Positions 1 to 6,383 of a DNA stretch of 16,093 bases are shown piece after piece (position 1 is the first letter of the stretch; every line of letters starts with the position of its first letter). The notes below the pieces were generated by a model. That model did not search any database and was not told where the DNA came from. It worked only from the letters and a program-made list of their open reading frames with translations. Origin of the DNA: CAZOHN01 sp964579325. GTDB taxonomy: Bacteria; Pseudomonadota; Alphaproteobacteria; Rhodobacterales; Rhodobacteraceae. The stretch spans positions 1 to 16,093 of the forward strand of contig CAZOHN010000066.1 of assembly GCA_964579325.1 (NCBI GenBank), in the 5' to 3' direction. Made by a program: the position numbers and the translations under genes.

Positions 1-86
1 GGCGGAACCACGGAAACCATTGCACGCGGTGCGCATGCCGAGGACGCAACTAGAGTGGCTATGGCGGTGCGCCGCGTGAACAACAT
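1..86 (-). CDS. 5' end of a gene with a Tat-like export signal (partial)
   Basis: Only the first 28 codons lie in the window; the rest continues past the left edge. Reading leftward from an ATG at 86-84, the peptide opens MLFTRRTAIATLVASSACAP and stays open to the edge. It has a twin arginine (T-R-R-T), a short hydrophobic stretch and a Cys at residue 18. This resembles a Tat signal peptide, possibly of a lipoprotein, although SSAC is a poor lipobox. The gene lies 32 bases after the stop of the CRTAC1-type gene on the same strand with no terminator between them, so co-transcription is likely. The ATG has only a weak GGGA in front. An in-frame TTG at 92-90 has a GAGG ten bases upstream and could be the true start, adding two residues. 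The mature protein is not visible, so its function cannot be named. Confidence 0.5.
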   Translation of the reverse strand, partial: MLFTRRTAIATLVASSACAPRAMVSVVP

Positions 87-118
87 TCCCAAGCCATACA
101 CGCCTCGCTCGGGCCCTT

Positions 119-1663
119 CTAGTGCAGGACCAGTTGCGCCCCGTCTCGGGTGGCGATGCACCGCCGGCCCGTTTCGACCCTGCTCCAGTCCGACGCCTCG
201 CCATCAGGCCAGATCACCCGGATGTCCGCCTCTGTCTCGGTACCGAGCCCAAAGTGCAGCGGACCACTTTGGCCACCACCATGCCCGCCGCCCACAGTAA
301 CTTCGCGTGACAACACCCTGCCCCCGGCGCGCACCTCCACCCATGCGCCGACAGCGTTGACATTGGGCCCAGCCTGCCGAACTTCGACGGCCAGCCAGGT
401 GCCCGTCCGTTCGGTCGCGTTCTCCCAAACCTCCATTGGGGCGCGGCGGTTGACCACGACGATATCGAGACGTCCGTCACTGTTGAGATCGACAAGCGCC
501 GCCCCGCGCGACCGTTCGGCCGTTGCGATACCTGCGGACGCCGCGACCTCGACGAAGGATCCATCTGCGCTCTGCATCAGCAGGTTGTTCGGATCATGAA
601 TCGCGTTGCTGGGCATCTGCTCGACATTACCCTTGGCGATGAAGAGGTCTGCCCGGCCATCATTGTCGATGTCACCAAACTCGGCATGCCATCCCGTCGA
701 CGGCCGGCCGTCATCTCCGATGTGTGGCCGCTGGGCGTAGGTCCCGATCTCATAAGGCGCGTTGCGGAACCCGTCTCCGGTGTTGAACTGGAGCAACTGG
801 TCGCCCATCGATGTCAGCATAACCTCGGGCAACCCGTCCCCGGTGATGTCGTGGCTGGCAATGCCCATGCCCCACAGCGAAATCCTCGGCCACCCCTCGG
901 CCTCCGTCCTTGGACCCAGAGGCACAAGGCGCCACATCTCTTCGTGGCCGTTTCGCACGTAATAGTGTCTGTCATTGGAGATGCGAAGCTCGGGTTTCCC
1001 GTTTCGTCTCCAGTCGGAGATCAGCATCGACAATGCGCAGTATCCGGGCTGAATGGCTACAGGCTGACCGTAGTTTCCCGCATGCGGCCTGTGCAGTTCG
1101 TTCGCGTCACATGCCTCGAAAGGACCATCCGGCTTCTTGCGGTCAACATAGTTTCCGATCGCAAGGGTCGGGAGAGCATGTCCCGGCTCCCAGGTTGCGG
1201 CGAAGGAGGTTGACCAGGCCTCACCAGCATCAAAGCCCCACTCACCGGATGCATCGGAAAACATGCAATCCGGACCTCCGCGCAGCAGCATGTTCGGACC
1301 GACCCGAAGAACCGCAAGGTCGAGCCAACCGTCGCCGTCGATGTCCAGCGGCCAAAGACCCGTTACGCCCGTGATCTCGGGAAACGCGCCAAGGATGAAA
1401 TCGACAGCTTCACCCGGGGCCGTGGTAGCGTTAACGAAAACGCGGGCCGGGTTCTCGCCGCCTGCGGCGACAAGGTCAGGCAGGCCATCGGCGTTACAGT
1501 CGAACGCCGAAACGCCGCCCCCGACAAAGTGCTCCCAGCCGCCATCGTAGACATGCGATACAGGCAGCGCACTCGAACGATCGAGGAAGAAGGGCGTGGT
1601 CTCGGCGAACACCGAAGGTGAACCTGCAAGCAGAACCACGGCGGCGCGGAGGATCAGGCTCAA
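119..1663 (-). CDS. Secreted FG-GAP/VCBS-repeat protein with C-terminal ASPIC/UnbV domain (CRTAC1 family)
   Basis: This 514-residue protein is predicted to be exported. Residues 1-20 (start MSLILRAAVVLLAG, cleavage after V-F-A) form a signal peptide. Calcium-binding-like FG-GAP motifs of the form DxNxDGxxD recur: D55-C-N-A-D-G-L-P-D63, D107-I-D-G-D-G-W-L-D115, then HDITGDGLPE, GDIDNDGRAD and VDLNSDGRLD. They predict a beta-propeller. The last ~75 residues (from about NAVGAWVEV, through HFGLG, to VIWPDGE) match the ASPIC/UnbV domain. The start is a TTG at 1663-1661 that overlaps the xylR stop as TTGA; a GAGG at 1674-1671, seven bases upstream, supports it. The frame stays open far upstream inside xylR, but that extension is arginine/proline-rich shadow sequence, and the signal peptide begins exactly at the TTG. 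Family members are extracellular or periplasmic and mostly of unknown function. A role in surface binding or in handling a sugar polymer would be inference from the xylR linkage only. Confidence 0.88.
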   Translation of the reverse strand: MSLILRAAVVLLAGSPSVFAETTPFFLDRSSALPVSHVYDGGWEHFVGGGVSAFDCNADGLPDLVAAGGENPARVFVNATTAPGEAVDFILGAFPEITGVTGLWPLDIDGDGWLDLAVLRVGPNMLLRGGPDCMFSDASGEWGFDAGEAWSTSFAATWEPGHALPTLAIGNYVDRKKPDGPFEACDANELHRPHAGNYGQPVAIQPGYCALSMLISDWRRNGKPELRISNDRHYYVRNGHEEMWRLVPLGPRTEAEGWPRISLWGMGIASHDITGDGLPEVMLTSMGDQLLQFNTGDGFRNAPYEIGTYAQRPHIGDDGRPSTGWHAEFGDIDNDGRADLFIAKGNVEQMPSNAIHDPNNLLMQSADGSFVEVAASAGIATAERSRGAALVDLNSDGRLDIVVVNRRAPMEVWENATERTGTWLAVEVRQAGPNVNAVGAWVEVRAGGRVLSREVTVGGGHGGGQSGPLHFGLGTETEADIRVIWPDGEASDWSRVETGRRCIATRDGAQLVLH

Positions 1664-2949
1664 GCCGCTGCCTCGCGCGATGTTCCGAGGATCGCTTCGC
1701 TGACCGCCGAAAGTGCAAGTGCCGCAGCGCCATGAGCCCAGAGCAGATCGCCCCAGGCATGAACCTCGATCGTGGGCGGTGGGCGGTTCGTCGCGAGCAT
1801 CAGGCTTTCCATTTCTGCCAGTGTGTCGGCGGCGTATAGGTAGTCGTACCGCATCCGCTCGCCCGACAGGATGATGAGGCTTGGGTCGAAGAGGTTCACG
1901 ACATTCGCTAGCCCGAGGGCCAGATAGCGGCCCGCCCGGCGGAAGATGGTGCGCGCGGCGCCGTTGCCGGCCTTTGCCTGATCGAACAGACTTTCCAGCA
2001 GGATGTTCACGGGCTGCCCTTCGCGGTGGAGCCAATTGAGCGCTGTTGTTGCCTCCCGGGCTAGGGCGTAGTCGGCCACGTAGGCTTCGAGACAGCCGCG
2101 CTGGCCGCAGCGGCAGAGGGCGCCGTCGAGATGCACCTTGGTATGTCCGAGTTCCATCCCCAGACCACGCGTTCCACGATAGATCCTGTGGTTGAGCACC
2201 AACCCCATCCCCACGCCGTGCTCGATGGTCACAACCGCGAAGTCGGCGAGTGTGCGGCCGGCCCCGAACCACAATTCCGCCAGCGCGACGAGGTTCGCAT
2301 CGTTGTCTATGTGAACCGGAACTCCCAGCCGCGCAGCCACGGCGGAAGCAAGTGGAACGTCGCGCTCGCGCAACACCGGAGACCAGGCGACCCGTCCCGA
2401 CGCGGCGTCGACGAAGCCGGGGACCCCGAGCCCCAAGGCCGTCAGGCGCTCACGCGGGATTCCGGCTCGTTCCGTGACGCGCGAAACGAGCGCCTCGGTC
2501 GCGCCGAGAATGGCCGAAAGCTCCTGCTCGCCCGGGCGCGACCCGATCTGCTCGCTGGCGATCAGCTTGCCGGAGAAGTCCACTATGACGGCCGTGTGCT
2601 CGCGGTCGGAGATCTTGATACCTGCAACCAGGTGGGCTCCGGGGCGCACCCCGAGGGCCACCGGCGGGCGTCCTCGGGTCGAATCTGCCTCGCGTGGCAG
2701 GGGCACCTCTTCGATCAGACCGGTCTCGATGAGTTCGGACGTGATCGCCGTGACCGAGGCAGGACTGACGGCCAGATCCTTTGCAACCTGGACCCGCGGA
2801 AGATATCCCGCCGCCCGTATACGCTCGAAGACTTGCTGCCGCAGCGGGCGGAGGGAATCCCCGATCGGCTGGATCAGCGGGCCGACGCCGATCCGATCCT
2901 CCGCATTGGCGGGCACGGCGGCGGCGGGATGGCCTTCAAGCGACTTCAT
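1660..2949 (-). CDS. xylR: ROK-family transcriptional repressor of the xylose operon
   Basis: The 429-residue protein has the usual ROK-repressor length. Residues ~33-82 form a winged helix-turn-helix (from LRPLRQQVFERI through SPASVTAITSELIETG). The rest is a ROK sugar-sensing domain: GLGVPGFVD, IDNDANLVALAE, a glycine-rich phosphate-type loop near TIEHGVGMGLV, and the family zinc site G268-H269 ... C279-R-C281-G-Q-R-G-C286-L-E288. ROK repressors of this subgroup (XylR, Mlc, NagC) bind AT-rich palindromes and release them on binding sugar. The gene is divergent from xylFHGBA across a 239-base spacer, which is the standard place for its regulator. Xylose as inducer is inferred from that context. 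The ATG at 2949-2947 follows GGTG at five bases. The gene overlaps the downstream CRTAC1-type gene. Without a catalytic-site comparison a sugar-kinase activity is not excluded, but the N-terminal DNA-binding domain makes it unlikely. Confidence 0.93.
   Translation of the reverse strand: MKSLEGHPAAAVPANAEDRIGVGPLIQPIGDSLRPLRQQVFERIRAAGYLPRVQVAKDLAVSPASVTAITSELIETGLIEEVPLPREADSTRGRPPVALGVRPGAHLVAGIKISDREHTAVIVDFSGKLIASEQIGSRPGEQELSAILGATEALVSRVTERAGIPRERLTALGLGVPGFVDAASGRVAWSPVLRERDVPLASAVAARLGVPVHIDNDANLVALAELWFGAGRTLADFAVVTIEHGVGMGLVLNHRIYRGTRGLGMELGHTKVHLDGALCRCGQRGCLEAYVADYALAREATTALNWLHREGQPVNILLESLFDQAKAGNGAARTIFRRAGRYLALGLANVVNLFDPSLIILSGERMRYDYLYAADTLAEMESLMLATNRPPPTIEVHAWGDLLWAHGAAALALSAVSEAILGTSREAAA
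1661..1674 (-). promoter_or_regulatory. Ribosome binding site deciding a TTG start, coupled to the xylR stop
   Basis: On the minus strand GAGG (1674-1671) is followed by seven bases and then TTG (1663-1661). The TGA of xylR (1662-1660) shares two bases with this TTG, so a ribosome terminating on xylR would sit on the start of the CRTAC1-type gene. No ATG lies in the signal-peptide region; a GTG codon nine codons further in would cut into the hydrophobic core. The non-standard start is therefore the best supported one. Confidence 0.6.
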
Positions 2950-3029
2950 TTTTTCACCAACCCGAACTTAATTGGGCGTCCCTCAGGCGCTTCGACGCAA
3001 CCAGTGGGCGCATTCGTCAGCAAAAGGGA

Positions 3030-3057
3030 AGTATATCTGCCCTGTTCCCACGCTCAC
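3030..3057 (-). promoter_or_regulatory. Candidate xylR promoter
   Basis: On the minus strand TATACT (3035-3030) matches the sigma-70 -10 box in five of six positions. A weak -35-like GTGAGC (3057-3052) lies 16 bases upstream. Transcription would begin near 3023 and give a leader of about 70 bases before the xylR ATG. The weak -35 makes this tentative. The box lies about 40 bases from the AT-rich island, so XylR could control its own synthesis. Confidence 0.3.
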
Positions 3058-3077
3058 CGAGGATGTGCGGCATTTTT

Positions 3078-3097
3078 TATTTTGACAACTGAAATTA
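3078..3097. promoter_or_regulatory. Candidate XylR (ROK) operator: AT-rich imperfect palindrome
   Basis: The 20 bases TATTTTGACAACTGAAATTA form an imperfect inverted repeat centred between 3087 and 3088. Six of ten positions pair, and the AT-rich outer arms (TAxTTT and AAAxTA) enclose a mixed centre. Operators of ROK repressors such as Mlc and NagC have the same plan of AT-rich arms around a variable centre. The element sits in the only clearly AT-rich stretch of an otherwise GC-rich region and covers the TTGACA box, so bound repressor would block polymerase. Assignment to XylR rests on position and general resemblance. Confidence 0.4.
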
Positions 3098-3110
3098 TCA
3101 TCGGCACTCT
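3082..3110 (+). promoter_or_regulatory. Candidate promoter of the xylFHGBA operon
   Basis: A perfect -35 consensus TTGACA lies at 3082-3087. Seventeen bases on, the -10 position (CACTCT, 3105-3110) is poor, matching two of six. An alternative is TATCAT at 3096-3101, a five-of-six -10 box, but then the -35 is only a T-run at 3073-3079. Either way transcription would start around 3108-3118 and give a leader of roughly 70-80 bases containing two hairpins. I cannot decide which -10 is used. A poor -10 would suit a promoter that needs an activator. Confidence 0.4.
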
Positions 3111-3121
3111 GAGGTCTGTTA

Positions 3122-3163
3122 CGGCGAATCCGCCGAACCGACCCCCTGCGAACCTCGCGGGGG
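3122..3163 (+). other. Two hairpins in the xylF leader RNA
   Basis: CGGCG-AATC-CGCCG (3122-3135) can form a five-pair stem with a four-base loop. Immediately after it, CCCCC(T)GCGA at 3142-3151 pairs with TCGCGGGGG at 3155-3163: nine pairs, one bulged T and a three-base loop ACC. The second stem ends 13 bases before the GGAGG of xylF (3177-3181), so it should leave the ribosome site free. It could protect the 5' end of the message. There is no T-run after it, so it is not an intrinsic terminator. Confidence 0.5.
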
Positions 3164-3188
3164 ATCGTGCCATCAGGGAGGTTACAGG

Positions 3189-4208
3189 ATGCGCACTCTG
3201 ATCCTGGCCGCCGCGGTTGCCGCGGCCGGCCTTTCGACGCCCAGCTTTGCCCAGACCGTTGGGGTCAGCTGGTCCAACTTCCAGGAAGAGCGCTGGAAGA
3301 CCGACGAAGCGGCCATCAAGGCAGCGCTCGAAGCCGCAGGCGCCACCTACGTTTCGGCCGACGCCCAGTCGTCCTCGGCCAAGCAGCTGTCCGACATCGA
3401 AAGCCTCATGGCGCAAGGCGTCGATGCCCTGATCGTTCTGGCTCAGGACACCCAGGCCGTGATCCCGGCAGTGCAGGCCGCGGCGGATGCCGGCATTCCG
3501 GTCATTGCCTATGACCGCCTGATCGAGGACAGCCGCGCGTTCTACCTGACTTTCGACAACGTCGAGGTTGGCCGGATGCAGGCCCGTGCCGTGCTCGAAG
3601 CCGCGCCGGAAGGCCGCTACGTCATGATCAAGGGCTCCAACACCGACCCGAACGCTGACTTCCTGCGCGGCGGTCAGCAGGAGATCCTCCAGGCTGCGAT
3701 CGATGCCGGCAAGATCACCATCGTTGGTGAAGCCTATACCGACGGCTGGCTGCCCGCGAACGCACAGCGCAACATGGAGCAGATCCTCACCGAGACCTCG
3801 AACGGGGTCGATGCGGTGGTTGCCTCGAACGACGGCACTGCGGGTGGCGTCGTCGCCGCGTTGACGGCTCAGGGCATGCAAGGCATTCCGGTCTCCGGCC
3901 AGGACGGCGACCACGCGGCCCTGAACCGCGTCGCGCTCGGCACTCAGACGGTTTCGGTCTGGAAGGACGCGCGCGAGCTTGGCAAGGCGGCGGGCGAAAT
4001 CGCCGTGGCCCTCGCCAGCGGTACGGCCATGGGGGACGTCGCGAACGTGGTCAGCTTCACCACGCCGGGCGGCAACGACATGAACGCCGTGTTCCTCGCG
4101 CCAGTCCCCGTCACTAAGGACAACCTCTCCGTCGTGGTCGACGCGGGCTGGATCTCTAAGGAAACGCTCTGTCAAGGCGTCTCCGGCGGCGCAGCCCCCT
4201 GCAACTGA
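3189..4208 (+). CDS. xylF: Periplasmic D-xylose-binding protein of the ABC transporter
   Basis: This 339-residue protein is the xylose receptor in the periplasm. Residues 1-21 are a signal peptide (MRTLILAAAVAAAGL, cut after S-F-A). The mature part has the type I sugar-binding fold and follows E. coli XylF along its length: EERWKTDEAAI, DALIVLAQDTQAV, VIAYDRLIEDS, TFDNVEVGRMQA, DGWLPANAQRNMEQIL, VVASNDGTAGGVVAAL, VSGQDGDHAALNRVALGTQT. The C-terminus carries two Cys in a short tail (LCQG ... PCN), probably a disulfide; this is an addition relative to E. coli as I recall it. GGAGG at 3177-3181, seven bases before the ATG, is the strongest ribosome site in the window. That and the hairpin after the gene fit high expression of the receptor. 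It is the first gene of xylFHGBA. Confidence 0.97.
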   Translation: MRTLILAAAVAAAGLSTPSFAQTVGVSWSNFQEERWKTDEAAIKAALEAAGATYVSADAQSSSAKQLSDIESLMAQGVDALIVLAQDTQAVIPAVQAAADAGIPVIAYDRLIEDSRAFYLTFDNVEVGRMQARAVLEAAPEGRYVMIKGSNTDPNADFLRGGQQEILQAAIDAGKITIVGEAYTDGWLPANAQRNMEQILTETSNGVDAVVASNDGTAGGVVAALTAQGMQGIPVSGQDGDHAALNRVALGTQTVSVWKDARELGKAAGEIAVALASGTAMGDVANVVSFTTPGGNDMNAVFLAPVPVTKDNLSVVVDAGWISKETLCQGVSGGAAPCN

Positions 4209-4226
4209 TATTCGGATTCTGACAAG

Positions 4227-4254
4227 AGGCGCTCCGGCCACCACCGGGGTGCCT
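4227..4254 (+). other. Strong intergenic hairpin between xylF and xylH
   Basis: AGGCGCTCCGG (4227-4237) pairs with CCGGGGTGCCT (4244-4254) in 11 consecutive pairs, two of them G-T, with a six-base loop CCACCA. No T-run follows (next bases GCCCCTTCC), so it is not a standard intrinsic terminator. Hairpins directly after binding-protein genes in sugar ABC operons, as in malE-malF, protect the upstream message from 3' exonucleases and lower expression of the membrane genes. I infer the same job here. It occupies the only long gap inside the operon. Confidence 0.65.
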
Positions 4255-4277
4255 GCCCCTTCCTCCGAGGATAGCGC

Positions 4278-5618
4278 ATGACCCACGCGGCGACCCCACA
4301 GGCTTCCGCACCGCGACGCGGAATCATCCAGACCCTCGAGATCGACACCCGCCTGCTCGGAATGATCGGCGCCTTCGTCGTGATCTGCGTGATCTTCCAG
4401 GCTTGGACCGGGCTTCGCACCTCGAGCGCGATGAATCCGTTCACATGGCTTGCCTCGGGCCGATTCCTTATTCCGCAGAACATCTTCAACATCACGATCC
4501 AGACCGTCAGTGTCGCAATCATGGCGACCGGAATGGTGTTCATCATCGTGACCCGGCATATCGACCTGTCGGTTGGCTCTCTCCTCGCCACATGTTCGGC
4601 GATCATGGGCGTGATGCAGGTCTGGGTCCTGCCCGGCTCATTCGGGCTGCCACTCGGTCACCCGATGATCGCGCCGATCGCGATCCTCACGGGCCTTGTG
4701 ACCGGTACGGCCCTCGGGGCGCTCAATGGCTGGCTCGTCGGTTACCAGGGGATACCCGCCTTCATCGTGACGCTCGGCGGACTTCTCATCTATCGCAATG
4801 TCGGCTGGCACCTGTCGAGCGGCCAGACTCTCGGCCCTCTCGACCCGACCTTCCTGATGCTTGGCGGGGTCGAGGGAACGCTTGGGGAAACCGCGTCATG
4901 GCTGATCGGTCTGGTGGCCGCCGCCGCCGCGGTCATCGCCCTGTTCTGGACACGGCGCGCGCGTTCGCGTCACGGCTTTCCGGTCAAGCCCCTCTGGGCG
5001 GAAGTCGTGCTTGCCTGCATCTTCGTCACGGCGATCCTCGGGCTGATTGCTGTCCTGAACAGCTACCAGATCCCGGTGCGCCGCCTCGAGCGGATGTTCG
5101 CGGCGCGCGGCGAGGTCATGCCGGAAGGCCATACCGAGGCCTTCGGACTTCCGATCTCGGTCCTGATCCTGCTGGTCGTCGCGGTGATGATGACGGTAAT
5201 CGCATCGCGCACCCGCTTCGGCCGCTACGTCTACGCCACGGGCGGAAACCCCGATGCGTCCGAACTGTCCGGCATCAACACGCGCCTCCTGACCGTCAAG
5301 GTCTTTGCCCTCATGGGCTTTCTCTGCGCACTTTCGGCAGTGGTGGCGCAGGCACGCCTGCAGAACCACACCAACGACATCGGCACTCTCGACGAACTGC
5401 GCGTGATCGCCGCGGCCGTTATCGGCGGTACCGCTCTTTCGGGCGGAATAGGCACGATCTACGGCGCCATACTTGGTGCACTCGTGATGCAGTCGCTGCA
5501 ATCCGGCATGGCCATGGTCGGCGTCGAATCGCCCTACCAGAACATTGTGGTGGGCCTCGTGCTGGTTCTCGCCGTCTGGATCGACATCCAGTATCGCAAG
5601 CGCGTCGGAGGCAAATGA
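4278..5618 (+). CDS. xylH: Xylose ABC transporter permease
   Basis: This 446-residue inner-membrane protein has about ten hydrophobic segments and forms the xylose channel. It belongs to the ribose/xylose BPD_transp_2 permease family. The family hallmarks are visible: MATGMVFIIVTRHIDLSVGS in the first third, FIVTLGGLLIYRNVGWHLSSGQT in the middle, then RFGRYVYATGGNPDASELSG (the ATPase-contacting loop) and AAAVIGGTALSGGIGTIYGA near the C-terminus. E. coli XylH is about 50 residues shorter. The extra length here is mostly an N-terminal extension and hydrophilic loops around FWTRRARSRHGFPVKP and IPVRRLERMFAARGEVMPEG. The ATG follows GAGG (4267-4270) at seven bases. The gene ends one base before xylG. 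Confidence 0.96.
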   Translation: MTHAATPQASAPRRGIIQTLEIDTRLLGMIGAFVVICVIFQAWTGLRTSSAMNPFTWLASGRFLIPQNIFNITIQTVSVAIMATGMVFIIVTRHIDLSVGSLLATCSAIMGVMQVWVLPGSFGLPLGHPMIAPIAILTGLVTGTALGALNGWLVGYQGIPAFIVTLGGLLIYRNVGWHLSSGQTLGPLDPTFLMLGGVEGTLGETASWLIGLVAAAAAVIALFWTRRARSRHGFPVKPLWAEVVLACIFVTAILGLIAVLNSYQIPVRRLERMFAARGEVMPEGHTEAFGLPISVLILLVVAVMMTVIASRTRFGRYVYATGGNPDASELSGINTRLLTVKVFALMGFLCALSAVVAQARLQNHTNDIGTLDELRVIAAAVIGGTALSGGIGTIYGAILGALVMQSLQSGMAMVGVESPYQNIVVGLVLVLAVWIDIQYRKRVGGK

Positions 5619-5619
5619 C

Positions 5620-6378
5620 ATGACCCGCGGGACACCACTTGTCGAAATGCGTGACATCCAGCTGTCGTTCGGCGGGATCAAGGCCGTCGACCATGTCACC
5701 GTTGATCTCTTCCCCGGCGAGGTGGTCGGGCTCCTCGGGCACAACGGTGCCGGGAAATCGACCCTCATCAAGTGCCTCTCGGGTGCCTATCACGCCGACG
5801 CCGGAGAGATCTTCATCAACGGCCAAAAGGCCACGATAAACAACCCACGCGATGCGCGGCGCTACAACATCGAAACGATCTACCAGACCCTCGCGCTGGC
5901 CGACAATCTCGACGCGGCCGCGAATCTCTTCCTGGGGCGTGAGTTGATCACGCCCCTCGGCTTCGTGGACGACGACGCGATGGAGGCGGAAACCCGCAAG
6001 ATCATGCATCGCCTCAACCCAAACTTCCGCAAGTTCAAGGCGCCCGTCTCGGCGCTTTCGGGTGGACAGCGGCAGTCGGTCGCCATCGCCCGCGCGGTCT
6101 ACTTCAACGCGAAGATCCTGATCATGGACGAACCCACAGCGGCGCTGGGCCCGCAGGAAACGCAGATGGTCGCGGACCTGATCGACGAGTTGAAGCGGCA
6201 GGGCCTCGGCATCTTCCTGATCGACCACGACATCCACCAGGTGAAGGCGCTGTGCGACCGGGCCGCGGTGATGAAGAACGGTCAGCTCGTCGGTGTCGTG
6301 AACGTTGCCGATGTGACAGAAGACGATCTGCTCGCGATGATCATCGCCGGCAAGAAACCCGAACATCGGGCGGCTTGA
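5620..6378 (+). CDS. xylG: Xylose ABC transporter ATP-binding protein (single nucleotide-binding domain)
   Basis: The 252-residue protein powers import through XylH. All ABC motifs are present: Walker A G40-HNGAGKS-T48, signature L146-SGGQRQ-Q152, Walker B ILIMD170-E171, D-loop-like AALGPQET and switch His203 in LIDHD. E. coli XylG has two such domains in about 510 residues, while this one has a single domain and presumably acts as a homodimer, like FrcA-type ATPases of alphaproteobacterial sugar transporters. The ATG at 5620 lies one base after the xylH stop. GGAGG at 5607-5611 inside xylH, eight bases before it, supports this start over the upstream in-frame ATG at 5545, which is shadow sequence. 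The sugar assignment comes from the operon. Confidence 0.94.
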   Translation: MTRGTPLVEMRDIQLSFGGIKAVDHVTVDLFPGEVVGLLGHNGAGKSTLIKCLSGAYHADAGEIFINGQKATINNPRDARRYNIETIYQTLALADNLDAAANLFLGRELITPLGFVDDDAMEAETRKIMHRLNPNFRKFKAPVSALSGGQRQSVAIARAVYFNAKILIMDEPTAALGPQETQMVADLIDELKRQGLGIFLIDHDIHQVKALCDRAAVMKNGQLVGVVNVADVTEDDLLAMIIAGKKPEHRAA

Positions 6379-6383
6379 GCGAA

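Noticed and set aside
1664..2272. Upstream extension of the CRTAC1-type reading frame to an ATG at 2272 (717 residues in all)
   Set aside because: The extra part lies inside xylR in another frame, is rich in Arg, Pro and Ser without any domain, and would bury the signal peptide that begins exactly at the TTG at 1663.
2976..3023. Short inverted and direct repeats in the xylR leader (GCGTC ... GACGC; GGCGC-TTCG and GGCGC-ATTCG)
   Set aside because: Arms of about five bases with mismatches are expected by chance in GC-rich DNA, so I do not call them operators.
3054..4559. Long minus-strand open frame of 501 codons opposite xylF and xylH
   Set aside because: It is antisense to two well-matched genes, has biased composition (His, Asp, Arg, Gly) and no recognisable motif. 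Such frames are common in GC-rich DNA.
4403..5623. 406-codon plus-strand frame inside xylH
   Set aside because: It is out of frame with the permease, dominated by Arg, His, Pro and Asp, and has no membrane segments. xylH explains the region fully.
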